Made by a program: the position numbers and the translations under genes. DNA of 64,000 nucleotides. Source: Gammaproteobacteria bacterium (GTDB lineage Bacteria; Pseudomonadota; Gammaproteobacteria; HK1). The stretch covers positions 88,934-152,933 of the forward strand of contig JAJEAD010000032.1 of NCBI GenBank assembly GCA_022824305.1, read 5' to 3'. Below, piece after piece: positions 40,996 through 49,282 of this stretch (positions within the stretch are counted from its first letter, which is position 1; the number at the start of each line of letters is the position of its first letter). The notes under the pieces were generated by a model that saw only the letters and a list, made by a program, of their open reading frames with translations, had not been told where the DNA came from and did not search any database.

Positions 40996-43900
40996 CTAGA
41001 GGCACTCCACGAGCCGGCGGTAGATCAGCGTGGTCTCGGGAGCGGGCTTCCCGGTGCGCTCGGCCGCGAGTGTGGAACGCAGGCGATCGTAGATGTCGAT
41101 CGCCTGCGCGAAGCGGCCCAGTTCCCGGTAGCAGAGCATCAGGCGGCGGTAGAGCCCTTCCGCAACCTGGTCCGCTTCGATGCCCCGCTCGTAGCAGTCG
41201 GCGGCCCTCTCCCATTGCTCATGGGCCTCGAAGTACCGCGCAAGGTCTCCCACGGAACGGAGAAAGCTGTTTCTCAGCCTCCCGCGCAGGAACAGGAAGC
41301 GGGGATGGTTGCCTTCACTGCCCATGAAGGGACCGCGATAGAGCGAAAAGAGCTCTTCCGCCCACCCCTCGAGCTGATCTTCGAACTCGCCGGGCAAGGC
41401 GAGGCGCCGTCCCTTGTCGATGGCCACGGTCACGGCCTCGAACGCGCGCAGGTCCAGCCAGCACCGGCACGAATCGATGCTCAGGCGTCCGTAGCGCAGC
41501 GAGATCAGACGGTCCTCGCCCATCACCTTTCGCAGTCGATGGAGGGTGGTCGTCAATGAGCCGTACGCGTAGTCGGCGTCGATTCTGGGCCAGAGGGAAC
41601 CCGCCAGGCGCGACTCCGAGACGTTCCGTGCCCCGAACCCGATCAGCGCCTTGAGCAGATCGAGCGGCTTCCTCTGGAGCCTGGTCTGCATGCCGAGCGT
41701 GCTTCCGTCGCGCTGCAGCTCGAAGTCGCCGAAGGTCTGTATCCGAAAGCGCCACGGCCAGCTCCGGCTCCGGCGTGCATCGCCCTCGGGCACGAGGGAG
41801 CGTATCCTCACGAGCCGGCTCACGTAGTCGACTTCGATTCTCTCGTCGAGCGCCCACGCACAGAGCTTCGATACGGTCACCGGCCTCCACCCGAGAAAGT
41901 GGGTGTAGTCGTTCTCCCGGCCGATCCGCAGCGCACGGCGCAACGCGGCCAGGCCTTGCCGGCGAAGGCCGTGGCTCAACGCGACGTAGGCGAAGATCAT
42001 GAACTCGTAGAACTCGAGCCACCGGTTGCGAATGAGCCGAACCAGAGAACGCGCCCGCAGCAGGTGGGTGACGGCGCGCTCGTCGTCTCCGAGATCGCTC
42101 AGGAGCTGGGCGATGGCGACGCGACTCATGACCTCCTGGAGGGGACAGCCACACTCCACCGCGAGGCCGAGCGCGGTCTTCTGGTTCTGAAAGGCCGCCA
42201 CCGGATCGCCGGCCAGCAAGTGGAGCCACGCGGAGCAGAAGTGGAACATGGCGCGCTCCAGGGACCGCATGCCGTCGAGGTGCTCGTGGATTCGGGAAAG
42301 AAAGTCGCGGGCGACATCGAGGTCACCGGCTCCCAGGGCGCCCGCGGCGCCATTCACCAGCAGGTGGAGCGTCCACCGCCTCACCTCGGTGGCCCGTTCG
42401 ATCTCCAGGCCCTCGTTCACGGCGGCGAGGCAACTGTCCCGATCCCCGGTGAACATGTGGTAGGACGACTCGACGTAGCGGAGCGCCCGCATCGGGACCG
42501 GGGGCACGAGCGACGTGCGCCCGACTCTCCGCATCGCGCTGATCATCTCGTGCGCGCGCGGGAACTCTCCCGTGTAGATGAGGGCGACCGCGAGGAGCCA
42601 TCTCGCTCGAGCGAGGGCGCCGGGCTCCTCTATGTCGTGAATGCGCCGGCGTGCACGCACCGACCAGCTCTGCAGAGCGGAGTGATAGGGCTGCCGCAGC
42701 ACCAGCGAGAGGAAGAGGCTCACGGTGGCGCGGGCTTCGGCCTCCGGCGAACGCGGAACGTCCTCTTCGAGCAGCCCGATGGAGGCTTCGATCCAGCGAT
42801 CCAGCCGAACGAAATCGTCAAGCTCACAGATGATCGTCTCCATCGCCCCGGAGCAGGCAAGCAGCAGGGCGTCATGGTTCGGCCGCGCGCTCTGCCGGAA
42901 CAGCGCGAAGGCACGCTCGAAGAGCCGGCGGCCTTCCCGCGGAGACCGGCAGGCGCAGCACGTGGCCCGCCAGTAGTGAATCCACGCGTCCTCGGCCACG
43001 ACTTCGCCCGGAAGCGATGCGAGCCATCGTTCCAGCGTTTCTACGCGGCCCACCCTGACCAGGTGCGGCGCCTGGGCCAGAACCAGTCGAACGAGCGCGC
43101 TCCAGTCTTCATCGCGACGCAGGAGCTCCGCCAACTCGTCGTGGGCGCCCGCCGACTCGAGCAGAACCCGCGCACGGCTGAGCAGATTCCGCCGAACGTG
43201 CTCCTCGATCTCCACCCCGGCGCGAGCGCGGAGCATGTCCGCGAGCAGGGGATGAAATCGGTACATGGGCTCCTGGCCGCCCCGCCTCAATTCGATGAGG
43301 TGCTGCCCGCGATGCAGTCGATCCAGAATGTCGCCCGCGCACGGCTCCGAGGCCAGGTCGGAAGCCATCGACGGACTCGTTTCGGTGAGGAACGCCGTCT
43401 TGAGAAGCAGCGCCCGGGTTCTGGAATCGAATCCCCGCAGAACCTCTCCCCCCAGGTAGTCGAACGCGAGCTGCCGCGAGGACAGGTCCGGGACATCGGC
43501 CACGCGGCCCTCGCATACGACCTGGTCGAGCATGAGAACCAGCCCGGCCGCCCAGCCCTGCGTCTTCTCGTAGAGCTGCTCCCGCGCGGGCTCGGCGCAG
43601 GCGCCATCCCATTGGTCGACGACCGCGTCCGACTCCTCCCGTGTGAGCCGCAGCGCATCCCAACCCACGACTTCGATCTCGCGGTTCACTCGCAGGCGGG
43701 CCATCGAAGGAGGGGGCTCGCCGCGGCTCAACACCATCACGCAACCTTCGGGAGGCGTCTCGGAGATCGCAATCTCGACCACCCGGTGGAGCGGCGACTG
43801 CGGAGCGATCTCGTGGTAGTCGTCGAGCACCAGCACGAAGGGTTCGGCGTGCTCGCCGAAGAAGGCTCGGAAGTAACGCCGGGTGAAGGCCGACAGCGCC

Positions 43901-44205
43901 TCGAGGTGCTCGGACGAAAAGACCGGCAGGGACCGAGTGGAATCCCGTCCGGGGTCGCGGCTCAGGTAGTGGAAGAATGTGGCAACGTCCGAGTCGTGGA
44001 CGTCGACCTGGTACCAGCGCGACTCGAGCCCGCGTTCGCTGAGGTAGCTCGCAACGAGGGCGGTCTTGCCGCAGCCCGCTCCGGCATTGATCCATACCCC
44101 GGAAGAGCGCCGAGAACGGTCGAGCAACTCGAAGAGTCGCTCCCGGGGGAGCACCCGGGCAAGTCGGGGATGGCTGGTCTTTGCGAGTCCCGGACGCGGC
44201 GACAC
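40996..44205 (-). CDS. Large ATPase regulator with OmpR-type winged helix and BTAD
   Basis: 1069-residue transcription regulator. N-terminal MalT-like STAND ATPase: P-loop AGAGCGKT (41-48) and Walker B FVLVLDDYHE. A helical, TPR-like middle (about 330-790) follows. The C-terminal 230 residues hold an OmpR/PhoB-type winged helix (IQTFGDFELQRDG onward) and a bacterial transcriptional activator domain (BTAD) as in SARP regulators; the usual LuxR HTH of MalT relatives is absent. GTG start with GGAAAGG ten bases upstream. It probably controls its own promoter through the repeats in the divergent region. The ligand and targets are unknown. Confidence 0.88.
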   Translation of the reverse strand: MSPRPGLAKTSHPRLARVLPRERLFELLDRSRRSSGVWINAGAGCGKTALVASYLSERGLESRWYQVDVHDSDVATFFHYLSRDPGRDSTRSLPVFSSEHLEALSAFTRRYFRAFFGEHAEPFVLVLDDYHEIAPQSPLHRVVEIAISETPPEGCVMVLSRGEPPPSMARLRVNREIEVVGWDALRLTREESDAVVDQWDGACAEPAREQLYEKTQGWAAGLVLMLDQVVCEGRVADVPDLSSRQLAFDYLGGEVLRGFDSRTRALLLKTAFLTETSPSMASDLASEPCAGDILDRLHRGQHLIELRRGGQEPMYRFHPLLADMLRARAGVEIEEHVRRNLLSRARVLLESAGAHDELAELLRRDEDWSALVRLVLAQAPHLVRVGRVETLERWLASLPGEVVAEDAWIHYWRATCCACRSPREGRRLFERAFALFRQSARPNHDALLLACSGAMETIICELDDFVRLDRWIEASIGLLEEDVPRSPEAEARATVSLFLSLVLRQPYHSALQSWSVRARRRIHDIEEPGALARARWLLAVALIYTGEFPRAHEMISAMRRVGRTSLVPPVPMRALRYVESSYHMFTGDRDSCLAAVNEGLEIERATEVRRWTLHLLVNGAAGALGAGDLDVARDFLSRIHEHLDGMRSLERAMFHFCSAWLHLLAGDPVAAFQNQKTALGLAVECGCPLQEVMSRVAIAQLLSDLGDDERAVTHLLRARSLVRLIRNRWLEFYEFMIFAYVALSHGLRRQGLAALRRALRIGRENDYTHFLGWRPVTVSKLCAWALDERIEVDYVSRLVRIRSLVPEGDARRSRSWPWRFRIQTFGDFELQRDGSTLGMQTRLQRKPLDLLKALIGFGARNVSESRLAGSLWPRIDADYAYGSLTTTLHRLRKVMGEDRLISLRYGRLSIDSCRCWLDLRAFEAVTVAIDKGRRLALPGEFEDQLEGWAEELFSLYRGPFMGSEGNHPRFLFLRGRLRNSFLRSVGDLARYFEAHEQWERAADCYERGIEADQVAEGLYRRLMLCYRELGRFAQAIDIYDRLRSTLAAERTGKPAPETTLIYRRLVECL

Positions 44206-44235
44206 CGGCGAGCGCCTTTCCGGCGAAGAGCCTCC

Positions 44236-44263
44236 ATTCTATCCACGAGCAAGTGGGCGGTAA
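44236..44263 (-). promoter_or_regulatory. Promoter of the BTAD regulator gene
   Basis: On the minus strand, TAGAAT (-10, 44241-44236; five of six) is preceded after 16 bases by TTACCG (-35, 44263-44258), a poor match. A good -10 with a poor -35 next to an upstream repeat array is what an activator-dependent promoter looks like. It lies 31 bases before the GTG at 44205. Confidence 0.5.
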
Positions 44264-44266
44264 GGC

Positions 44267-44311
44267 GTGTACTTCATGTGTAAGGAATCTGTAAGTCGCC
44301 TGTAAGTACAC
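44267..44311. promoter_or_regulatory. Operator array: three 11-bp repeats inside an inverted repeat
   Basis: TGTAAG occurs at 44279-44284, 44290-44295 and 44301-44306, exactly 11 bases apart, so all three face the same side of the helix. They are enclosed by a perfect 8-bp inverted repeat, GTGTACTT (44267-44274) and AAGTACAC (44304-44311). SARP and OmpR-type activators are known to bind direct repeats with 11-bp period. The array lies between the BTAD regulator and hslR, upstream of the regulator promoter. Confidence 0.7.
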
Positions 44312-44353
44312 TGAAATGCGTTCTCCGACCTCCGCCTCGACAATGACGACCGC

Positions 44354-44770
44354 ATGAGCAGGCTTCCGACTCCTTCCCAAGACCAGACGGACGCGACCCA
44401 GAGGGTCGACAAGTGGCTGTGGGCCGCCCGCTTCTTCAAGACGCGCAGCCTGGCGGCCCAGGCCGTCTCCGGAGGCAAGGTCGAAGTCGACGGGACGCGC
44501 GTCAAGCCGGCCCGGCGGATTCGCACCGGAGAGCGGCTGACCATCCGGCGGGGAGTGATGCAATGGGTGGTCGTGGTGCAGGGCCTCAACCGGGAGCGGC
44601 GACCCGCCCGCGAGGCGGCCCTGCTCTACGAGGAGACGCCGGAGAGCCGGGCGGCGCGGAGCAGCGAGGAAGAGCGCCGCCGGCAGGCGCAGGCGCGCCG
44701 GGAGCGTGGACTCGGCCGACCCACCAAGCGGGAACGACGCGAGCTCGATCGCATCAAGCGCCCGGACTGA
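44354..44770 (+). CDS. hslR: Heat shock protein 15 (S4-domain RNA-binding protein)
   Basis: Binds free 50S subunits that carry a nascent chain with tRNA and helps recycle them. 138 residues: S4 domain at 16-75 starting RVDKWLWAARFFKTRSLA, with the GGKVEVDG and KPARRIRTGE segments, then a highly basic tail rich in Arg, Lys and Glu. Length and layout match E. coli Hsp15. Divergent from the BTAD regulator, so the repeat array could also affect it. Confidence 0.93.
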   Translation: MSRLPTPSQDQTDATQRVDKWLWAARFFKTRSLAAQAVSGGKVEVDGTRVKPARRIRTGERLTIRRGVMQWVVVVQGLNRERRPAREAALLYEETPESRAARSSEEERRRQAQARRERGLGRPTKRERRELDRIKRPD

Positions 44771-44865
44771 GCCGCTCCACCGTCACCGACATCGGCAGGC
44801 CGGATCCCGGATGCCCGGCGGCGCCGGGCGGGACAGAGGGTCACGGTGGATGCTCGAGGCGGAGG

Positions 44866-45765
44866 CTACTCTCCGGGCGGCCACAGCCACGCCGCGCCCC
44901 GCACCCCGCTCGAGTCGCCATGGACGGGGGGCAGCAGGCGGGTGTCCACGCGGTCCGAGAATACGAACTCGCCCCACCGGCGCGGGACGTTGCGATAGAG
45001 GCGCTCGATCCCGGACAGACCGCCTCCGAGCACGATGACATCGGGGTCGAAGACGTTGATCACGTTTGCGAGCGCCTTGGCCATGCGCCTCTCGTAGCGT
45101 TCCAGGCACCGGGCGGCGCCCGCGTCGCTGTCCGCAATGGCGACGATCTCCCGGGGAGAGAGGGACACGCCCTCGACCTCCCGGTAGTCCCGGGCCATGC
45201 CGGGTCCGGAGAGGAACACCTCGACACAGCCGCGGCGCCCGCAGTAGCACCGCGGTCCCGGACTCTCCCCGGCCTCCGGCCAGGGCATCGGGTTGTGGCC
45301 CCACTCCCCCGCAATCGCGTTTCGCCCGGTGAGCAGACGGCCGGACACCACCAGTCCGCCTCCGGTCCCGGTGCCGACGATGACCCCGAACACGAGCGCC
45401 GTTCCCTTTCCCGCGCCGTCCACCGCCTCGGAGAGCGCGAAGCAATTGGCGTCGTTGGCGATACGAATCTCACGGCCGAGGGCGGCGGAGAGGTCGCGGT
45501 CCAGCCGGCGGCCGTTCAGAGCGGTCGAATTGGCGTTCTTGATGCGGCCGGTCGCGGGCGAGATCGCGCCGGGCGTTCCCACGCCCACCTTCGCGCCCGG
45601 ACCGATCTCGTCCTCGATTTCCCGAACCAGGGAGACGATGGCGTCCAGCGTCTCGCGGTAGGAGTGCGATGGCGTCTCGCGGCGACGGCGCAGGACGATT
45701 CGGCCCCCATCGTCCATCGCCACCGCCTCGGTCTTCGTGCCGCCGAGGTCTACTCCGATGCGCAT
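44866..45765 (-). CDS. mak: ROK-family fructokinase
   Basis: Phosphorylates fructose (and perhaps other hexoses) with ATP. 299 residues, close to E. coli Mak. MRIGVDLGGTKTE is the ATP-binding start; NANSTALNG is the sugar site; ANDANCFALSEA holds the catalytic aspartate; CYCGRRGCVE is the ROK zinc motif; and HGDSSGVRGAAWLW closes the protein as in Mak. The frame is open further upstream, but the ATG at 45765 begins the family core. Confidence 0.92.
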   Translation of the reverse strand: MRIGVDLGGTKTEAVAMDDGGRIVLRRRRETPSHSYRETLDAIVSLVREIEDEIGPGAKVGVGTPGAISPATGRIKNANSTALNGRRLDRDLSAALGREIRIANDANCFALSEAVDGAGKGTALVFGVIVGTGTGGGLVVSGRLLTGRNAIAGEWGHNPMPWPEAGESPGPRCYCGRRGCVEVFLSGPGMARDYREVEGVSLSPREIVAIADSDAGAARCLERYERRMAKALANVINVFDPDVIVLGGGLSGIERLYRNVPRRWGEFVFSDRVDTRLLPPVHGDSSGVRGAAWLWPPGE

Positions 45766-45834
45766 CGCCGGAAACGCTGCGCTATCATCGAAATCCTTTC
45801 TCCGGGCCCGGTCGCGGCCCACTCTACCACGCCC

Positions 45835-46356
45835 TTGCTCGCACTCATCCGTCCCTTCTTCTCCATCTGTCTGCTCAGACTGCGGCCCCAGGATCTGCCG
45901 GCATCGAGCCTGCTTCTGGCCCTGTCGATGCTCGCCTACACCGCCTGCACCGCGCTTGCGCACTCCGCGCTTCTCTCTCCCCTCGATGCGGTGATCGGCG
46001 GTGTGGTGGACGCGCTCCTGCTCTGCGGACTCACGCTGTCGCTGCTCGCCCTGCATCGCCGCTGGGCGCGCGCGGTGCAGACCCTGACCGCGCTGGTCGG
46101 AGCGGGCGCCGTGACCACGCTGGTCGCAATCCCCTTCCTCGCCTGGCGGGTCGGGGTCATGCGGGCTGGCGCTCCCGCCGGGATCGAGATGGCGTTCATC
46201 GCGATGATCGTGGTATGGAACCTGGCGGTCATCGCCCACGTGCTGCGCCACGCGCTGTCCACGTCCTTCGCGGTCGCGGTGGTCATCGCCATCGTCATGT
46301 ACCTGGTGTCGTCGCAGGTTCTGAGCGTGATGCTCGAAGGCCGGATGACCCTCTGA
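45835..46356 (+). CDS. Small membrane protein upstream of mpl
   Basis: About 173 residues with four likely membrane helices (about 22-42, 48-68, 78-98 and 120-165, the last being a pair). No motif for a known enzyme or transporter. No ATG is available at the right place; a TTG at 45835 gives a sensible start. The short gap to mak (69 bases) must hold both promoters. The stop overlaps the region where mpl begins, so the two are probably cotranscribed. Confidence 0.65.
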   Translation: MLALIRPFFSICLLRLRPQDLPASSLLLALSMLAYTACTALAHSALLSPLDAVIGGVVDALLLCGLTLSLLALHRRWARAVQTLTALVGAGAVTTLVAIPFLAWRVGVMRAGAPAGIEMAFIAMIVVWNLAVIAHVLRHALSTSFAVAVVIAIVMYLVSSQVLSVMLEGRMTL

Positions 46357-46367
46357 AGGCCGCCCCG

Positions 46368-47765
46368 CTGGACCTGTACATCCTCGGAATCTGCGGCACC
46401 TTCATGGGAGGGGTGGCGGTGCTCGCCCGCGCCCTCGGACACCGCGTGCGCGGCGCGGACGAGAGAGCCTATCCGCCGATGAGCGAGGTCCTGCGCTCGG
46501 CCGGCATCGCGGTCTCGGAGGGCTATGACCCCGCCCGTCTCGATCCGGTTCCGGACTGCGTGCTCATCGGCAACGCCATGACCCGAGGCAACCCCGCGGT
46601 CGAGCACGTGCTCAACCGCGGACTCCCCTTCGCCTCCGGTCCCCAGTGGCTGGCGGAGCGGGTCCTGGCGGGGCGGCCGGTGCTCGCAGTCTCCGGAACC
46701 CACGGCAAGACGAGCACCGCCAGCATGCTCGCCCAGGTTCTCGAGCAGTCGGGACGCGAGCCGGGCTTTCTGATTGGGGGCGTTCCGAGGGATTTCGGAG
46801 TGAGCGCGCGCCTCGGCGCCCGCAACGCCCCCTTCGTGGTGGAGGCGGACGAGTACGATTCGGCTTTCTTCGACAAGCGCTCGAAGTTCGTTCACTACCG
46901 GCCCCGCACCCTGGTCATCAACAACATCGAGTTCGACCACGCCGACATCTTCGACGACCTCGCGGCCATACGAAGGCAGTTCCACCACCTGGTACGCACG
47001 GTGCCCGGTGAGGGACTGATCATTCGCGCGCAGCCCGAGGAGGAGATCGATCGGGTCCTGGCGCTCGGTTGCTGGAGCGCGATCGAGAGCTTCGGGCTGG
47101 GCGAGGGAGACTGGAGGGCCCGGGCGCTGGTTCCCGACGGCAGCGCCTTCGAGACATGGCACGCCGGGAAGAAGGTGGGGCAGGTCCGATGGGGGCTCAT
47201 CGGCCGCCACAACGTGATGAACGCGCTCGCCGCGCTCGCCGCTGCGAGTCATGCCGGCGTCGACCCCGAGCAGGCCTGCCGCGCCCTGGACCGTTTCCGC
47301 GGCGTGAGGCGGCGCCTGGAGCTGCGCGGGTGCGTCGCCGGCATCCGGGTGTACGACGACTTCGCGCACCATCCGAGCGCCGTCGCGTCGACGCTCGAGG
47401 GCCTGCGGGCCCGGGTCGGGGGAGATCGGATCCTCGCGGTTCTCGACCTCGCGTCGAACACCATGCGCAGCGGAGCGCACCGCGAGACCCTGGGAGCGGC
47501 GATGGCGGCCGCCGATCTGGCGTGGCTGTACCGGCGCCCGGGCGTGGGCTGGGAGCCTCGTCCCTCTTCGGGGCGCGGACCCGCGATCCGCTCTCGCGGC
47601 AGCACCCGGGCCATCGTGGAGGAATGCAGCGCGGCTGCCCGGGCGGGCGATCACGTTCTCGTGATGAGCAACGGCCACTTCGAGGGCGTGGCGGATCGCC
47701 TCGTGGAGGCACTCACCCGCAGGACGGGGAGTGGAGGCGCCGCCACCATCGACGTCCCGTCCTGA
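46368..47765 (+). CDS. mpl: UDP-MurNAc:L-Ala-D-Glu-meso-DAP ligase Mpl
   Basis: Recycles the cell-wall tripeptide by joining it directly to UDP-MurNAc. 465 residues. Mur-ligase features: LGICGTFMGG (start of the Rossmann fold), GNAMTRGNP, P-loop SGTHGKTST, EADEYDSAFFDKRSKF, NNIEFDHADIF and YDDFAHHP. No ATG, GTG or TTG lies in frame between 46218 and the conserved region. The best candidate is CTG at 46368, which aligns with the methionine of E. coli Mpl and has AAGG eight bases upstream. Confidence 0.9.
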   Translation: MDLYILGICGTFMGGVAVLARALGHRVRGADERAYPPMSEVLRSAGIAVSEGYDPARLDPVPDCVLIGNAMTRGNPAVEHVLNRGLPFASGPQWLAERVLAGRPVLAVSGTHGKTSTASMLAQVLEQSGREPGFLIGGVPRDFGVSARLGARNAPFVVEADEYDSAFFDKRSKFVHYRPRTLVINNIEFDHADIFDDLAAIRRQFHHLVRTVPGEGLIIRAQPEEEIDRVLALGCWSAIESFGLGEGDWRARALVPDGSAFETWHAGKKVGQVRWGLIGRHNVMNALAALAAASHAGVDPEQACRALDRFRGVRRRLELRGCVAGIRVYDDFAHHPSAVASTLEGLRARVGGDRILAVLDLASNTMRSGAHRETLGAAMAAADLAWLYRRPGVGWEPRPSSGRGPAIRSRGSTRAIVEECSAAARAGDHVLVMSNGHFEGVADRLVEALTRRTGSGGAATIDVPS

Positions 47766-47778
47766 ACCTCCGTCCTCC

Positions 47779-48987
47779 TCACCTCTCCACGATGTTGTGC
47801 TCGGGCCCGAAGGGGAAGCCGGTGACGTTCTCCGCCCCTTCCTCGTTCACGATCAGAATGTCGTGCTCCCGGTAGCCGCCGGCCCCCTCTTCGCCCTGCG
47901 GAATCGTGATCATCGGCTCCATCGAGACGACCATGCCCGCGGCCAGCACCGTGTCCACGTCCTCGCGGAGTTCCAGGCCGGCCTCGCGTCCGTAGTAGTG
48001 GCACAGGGTGCCGAAGGAGTGTCCGTACCCGAAGGTGCGGTAGTCCAGCAGGCCGTGGCGGGCATAGATCTCGTTGAGCTCGGCCGCGATGTCGCAACAA
48101 CGCGCCCCGGGACGAATCAGCTCGCATCCCCGGCGGTGGACCTCGACGTTCGTCTCCCAGAGGCGAAGCGCGCGAGCGCCGGGCTCACCAAGAAAGAGAG
48201 TGCGCTCGAGCGCATGGTAGTAGCCGGAGATCATGGCGAAGCAGTTCAGGCTCAGGATGTCTCCTCGCTCGACGGCCCGGGTGGTGACGGGATTGTGCGC
48301 GCCGTCGGTGTTGATGCCCGACTGAAACCAGGTCCAGGTATCCATCAGCTCGGTGTGCGGGTAACGCCGGGCGATCTCGCGCACCATCGCCCGGGTCGAG
48401 TGCAGCGCCACCTCGTGCTCGCGCACCCCTTCCCGCAGCGCTTCCACGCAGGCGCGCCCGCCCACGTCGCAGACCGCCGCCCCGTGCCGGATCAGGGCGT
48501 GCTCTTCCGCGCTCTTCATCATGCGCATGCGCATCGTGGCCTCGCCGACATCGACGAAGAGCGCGTCCGGCAGGGCCACCGAGAGCTTCTCGCGGCTTTG
48601 CAGAGTGACGTGGTCGTACTCGATGCCCACCCTGGCGCGCGGGGGAATCAGCTTGCGGACCGCGACGAAGTAGTTGTCCTTGTGCCAGTCCGTGTAGACG
48701 AGGTTGTCCCCTAAGCTCTGACGCCAGGGCTGCCCGTAGTCGATGTTCGCGCTGATGGTGACATGGCGCTCCTGCGTAACGACGAGGCCGTAGCCCCGGC
48801 CGAAGGCGCAGTACACGAAATCGGCGAAGTAGTTGATGTTGTGGATCGAGGTGAGAAGCACCGCGTCGATCGATTCCCGGGCCATGTGCTCGCGCAGCCG
48901 CGAGACCCGCCGGTTCATCTCCCCGGCGGAGAAGGTGGGAATGGCCTTCTCTCCGTTGCGTATCTCGAGCGTCCTCGGTCTCTTCAC
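47779..48987 (-). CDS. Creatinase (creatine amidinohydrolase)
   Basis: Splits creatine to sarcosine and urea. 402 residues with pita-bread fold, closely similar to Pseudomonas putida creatinase in remembered sequence: LMDTWTWFQSGINTDGAHNP, the RTFGYGHSFGTL block, and HYYGREAGLELRED. Catalytic His231 and glutamates E261 and E357 match H232, E262 and E358 of the P. putida enzyme with a one-residue offset. Metal ligands of true M24 peptidases are not needed here. The related ectoine hydrolase DoeA is the alternative, but the match to creatinase is stronger. A sarcosine-type flavoenzyme lies 1.5 kb away. Confidence 0.88.
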   Translation of the reverse strand: MKRPRTLEIRNGEKAIPTFSAGEMNRRVSRLREHMARESIDAVLLTSIHNINYFADFVYCAFGRGYGLVVTQERHVTISANIDYGQPWRQSLGDNLVYTDWHKDNYFVAVRKLIPPRARVGIEYDHVTLQSREKLSVALPDALFVDVGEATMRMRMMKSAEEHALIRHGAAVCDVGGRACVEALREGVREHEVALHSTRAMVREIARRYPHTELMDTWTWFQSGINTDGAHNPVTTRAVERGDILSLNCFAMISGYYHALERTLFLGEPGARALRLWETNVEVHRRGCELIRPGARCCDIAAELNEIYARHGLLDYRTFGYGHSFGTLCHYYGREAGLELREDVDTVLAAGMVVSMEPMITIPQGEEGAGGYREHDILIVNEEGAENVTGFPFGPEHNIVER

Positions 48988-49282
48988 GCCGGTACCCCTT
49001 CTCTCGCCCGTGTCCCGGGGGGCCGGAGTATAAGCGGCCGCCTCGCCCGCCCCGCAGGCCCGGCGGCGCCATGCCGCGGGAAGGAGCGGAAGCTCTTTGC
49101 ATGCCGGGAGAACCAGGCGTCGGGCGCATCGCCTCCGCTACGCGGAAGGCGTCGGACGCGGGGACGGGCGGCGAACGCGTTCGACGCCGGGTCACTCCAT
49201 GTTCCGGAACGTTCTTTGCCCCACGCCTTCATCTGGAGTACGGTTCGCCTTGCGTCAATGGCCACTGACGGAGAACAAGACG

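Noticed and set aside
47779..48987. Reading the M24-fold protein as ectoine hydrolase DoeA, with the AstE/AspA gene as DoeB
   Set aside because: The match to creatinase is much stronger, with all three catalytic positions at a constant offset, and the two genes lie 7 kb apart.
48988..49282. Possible glycine or guanidine riboswitch in front of the binding-protein gene
   Set aside because: The GC-rich leader has short repeats (GGCGTCGG twice) but lacks the conserved cores of either riboswitch class.
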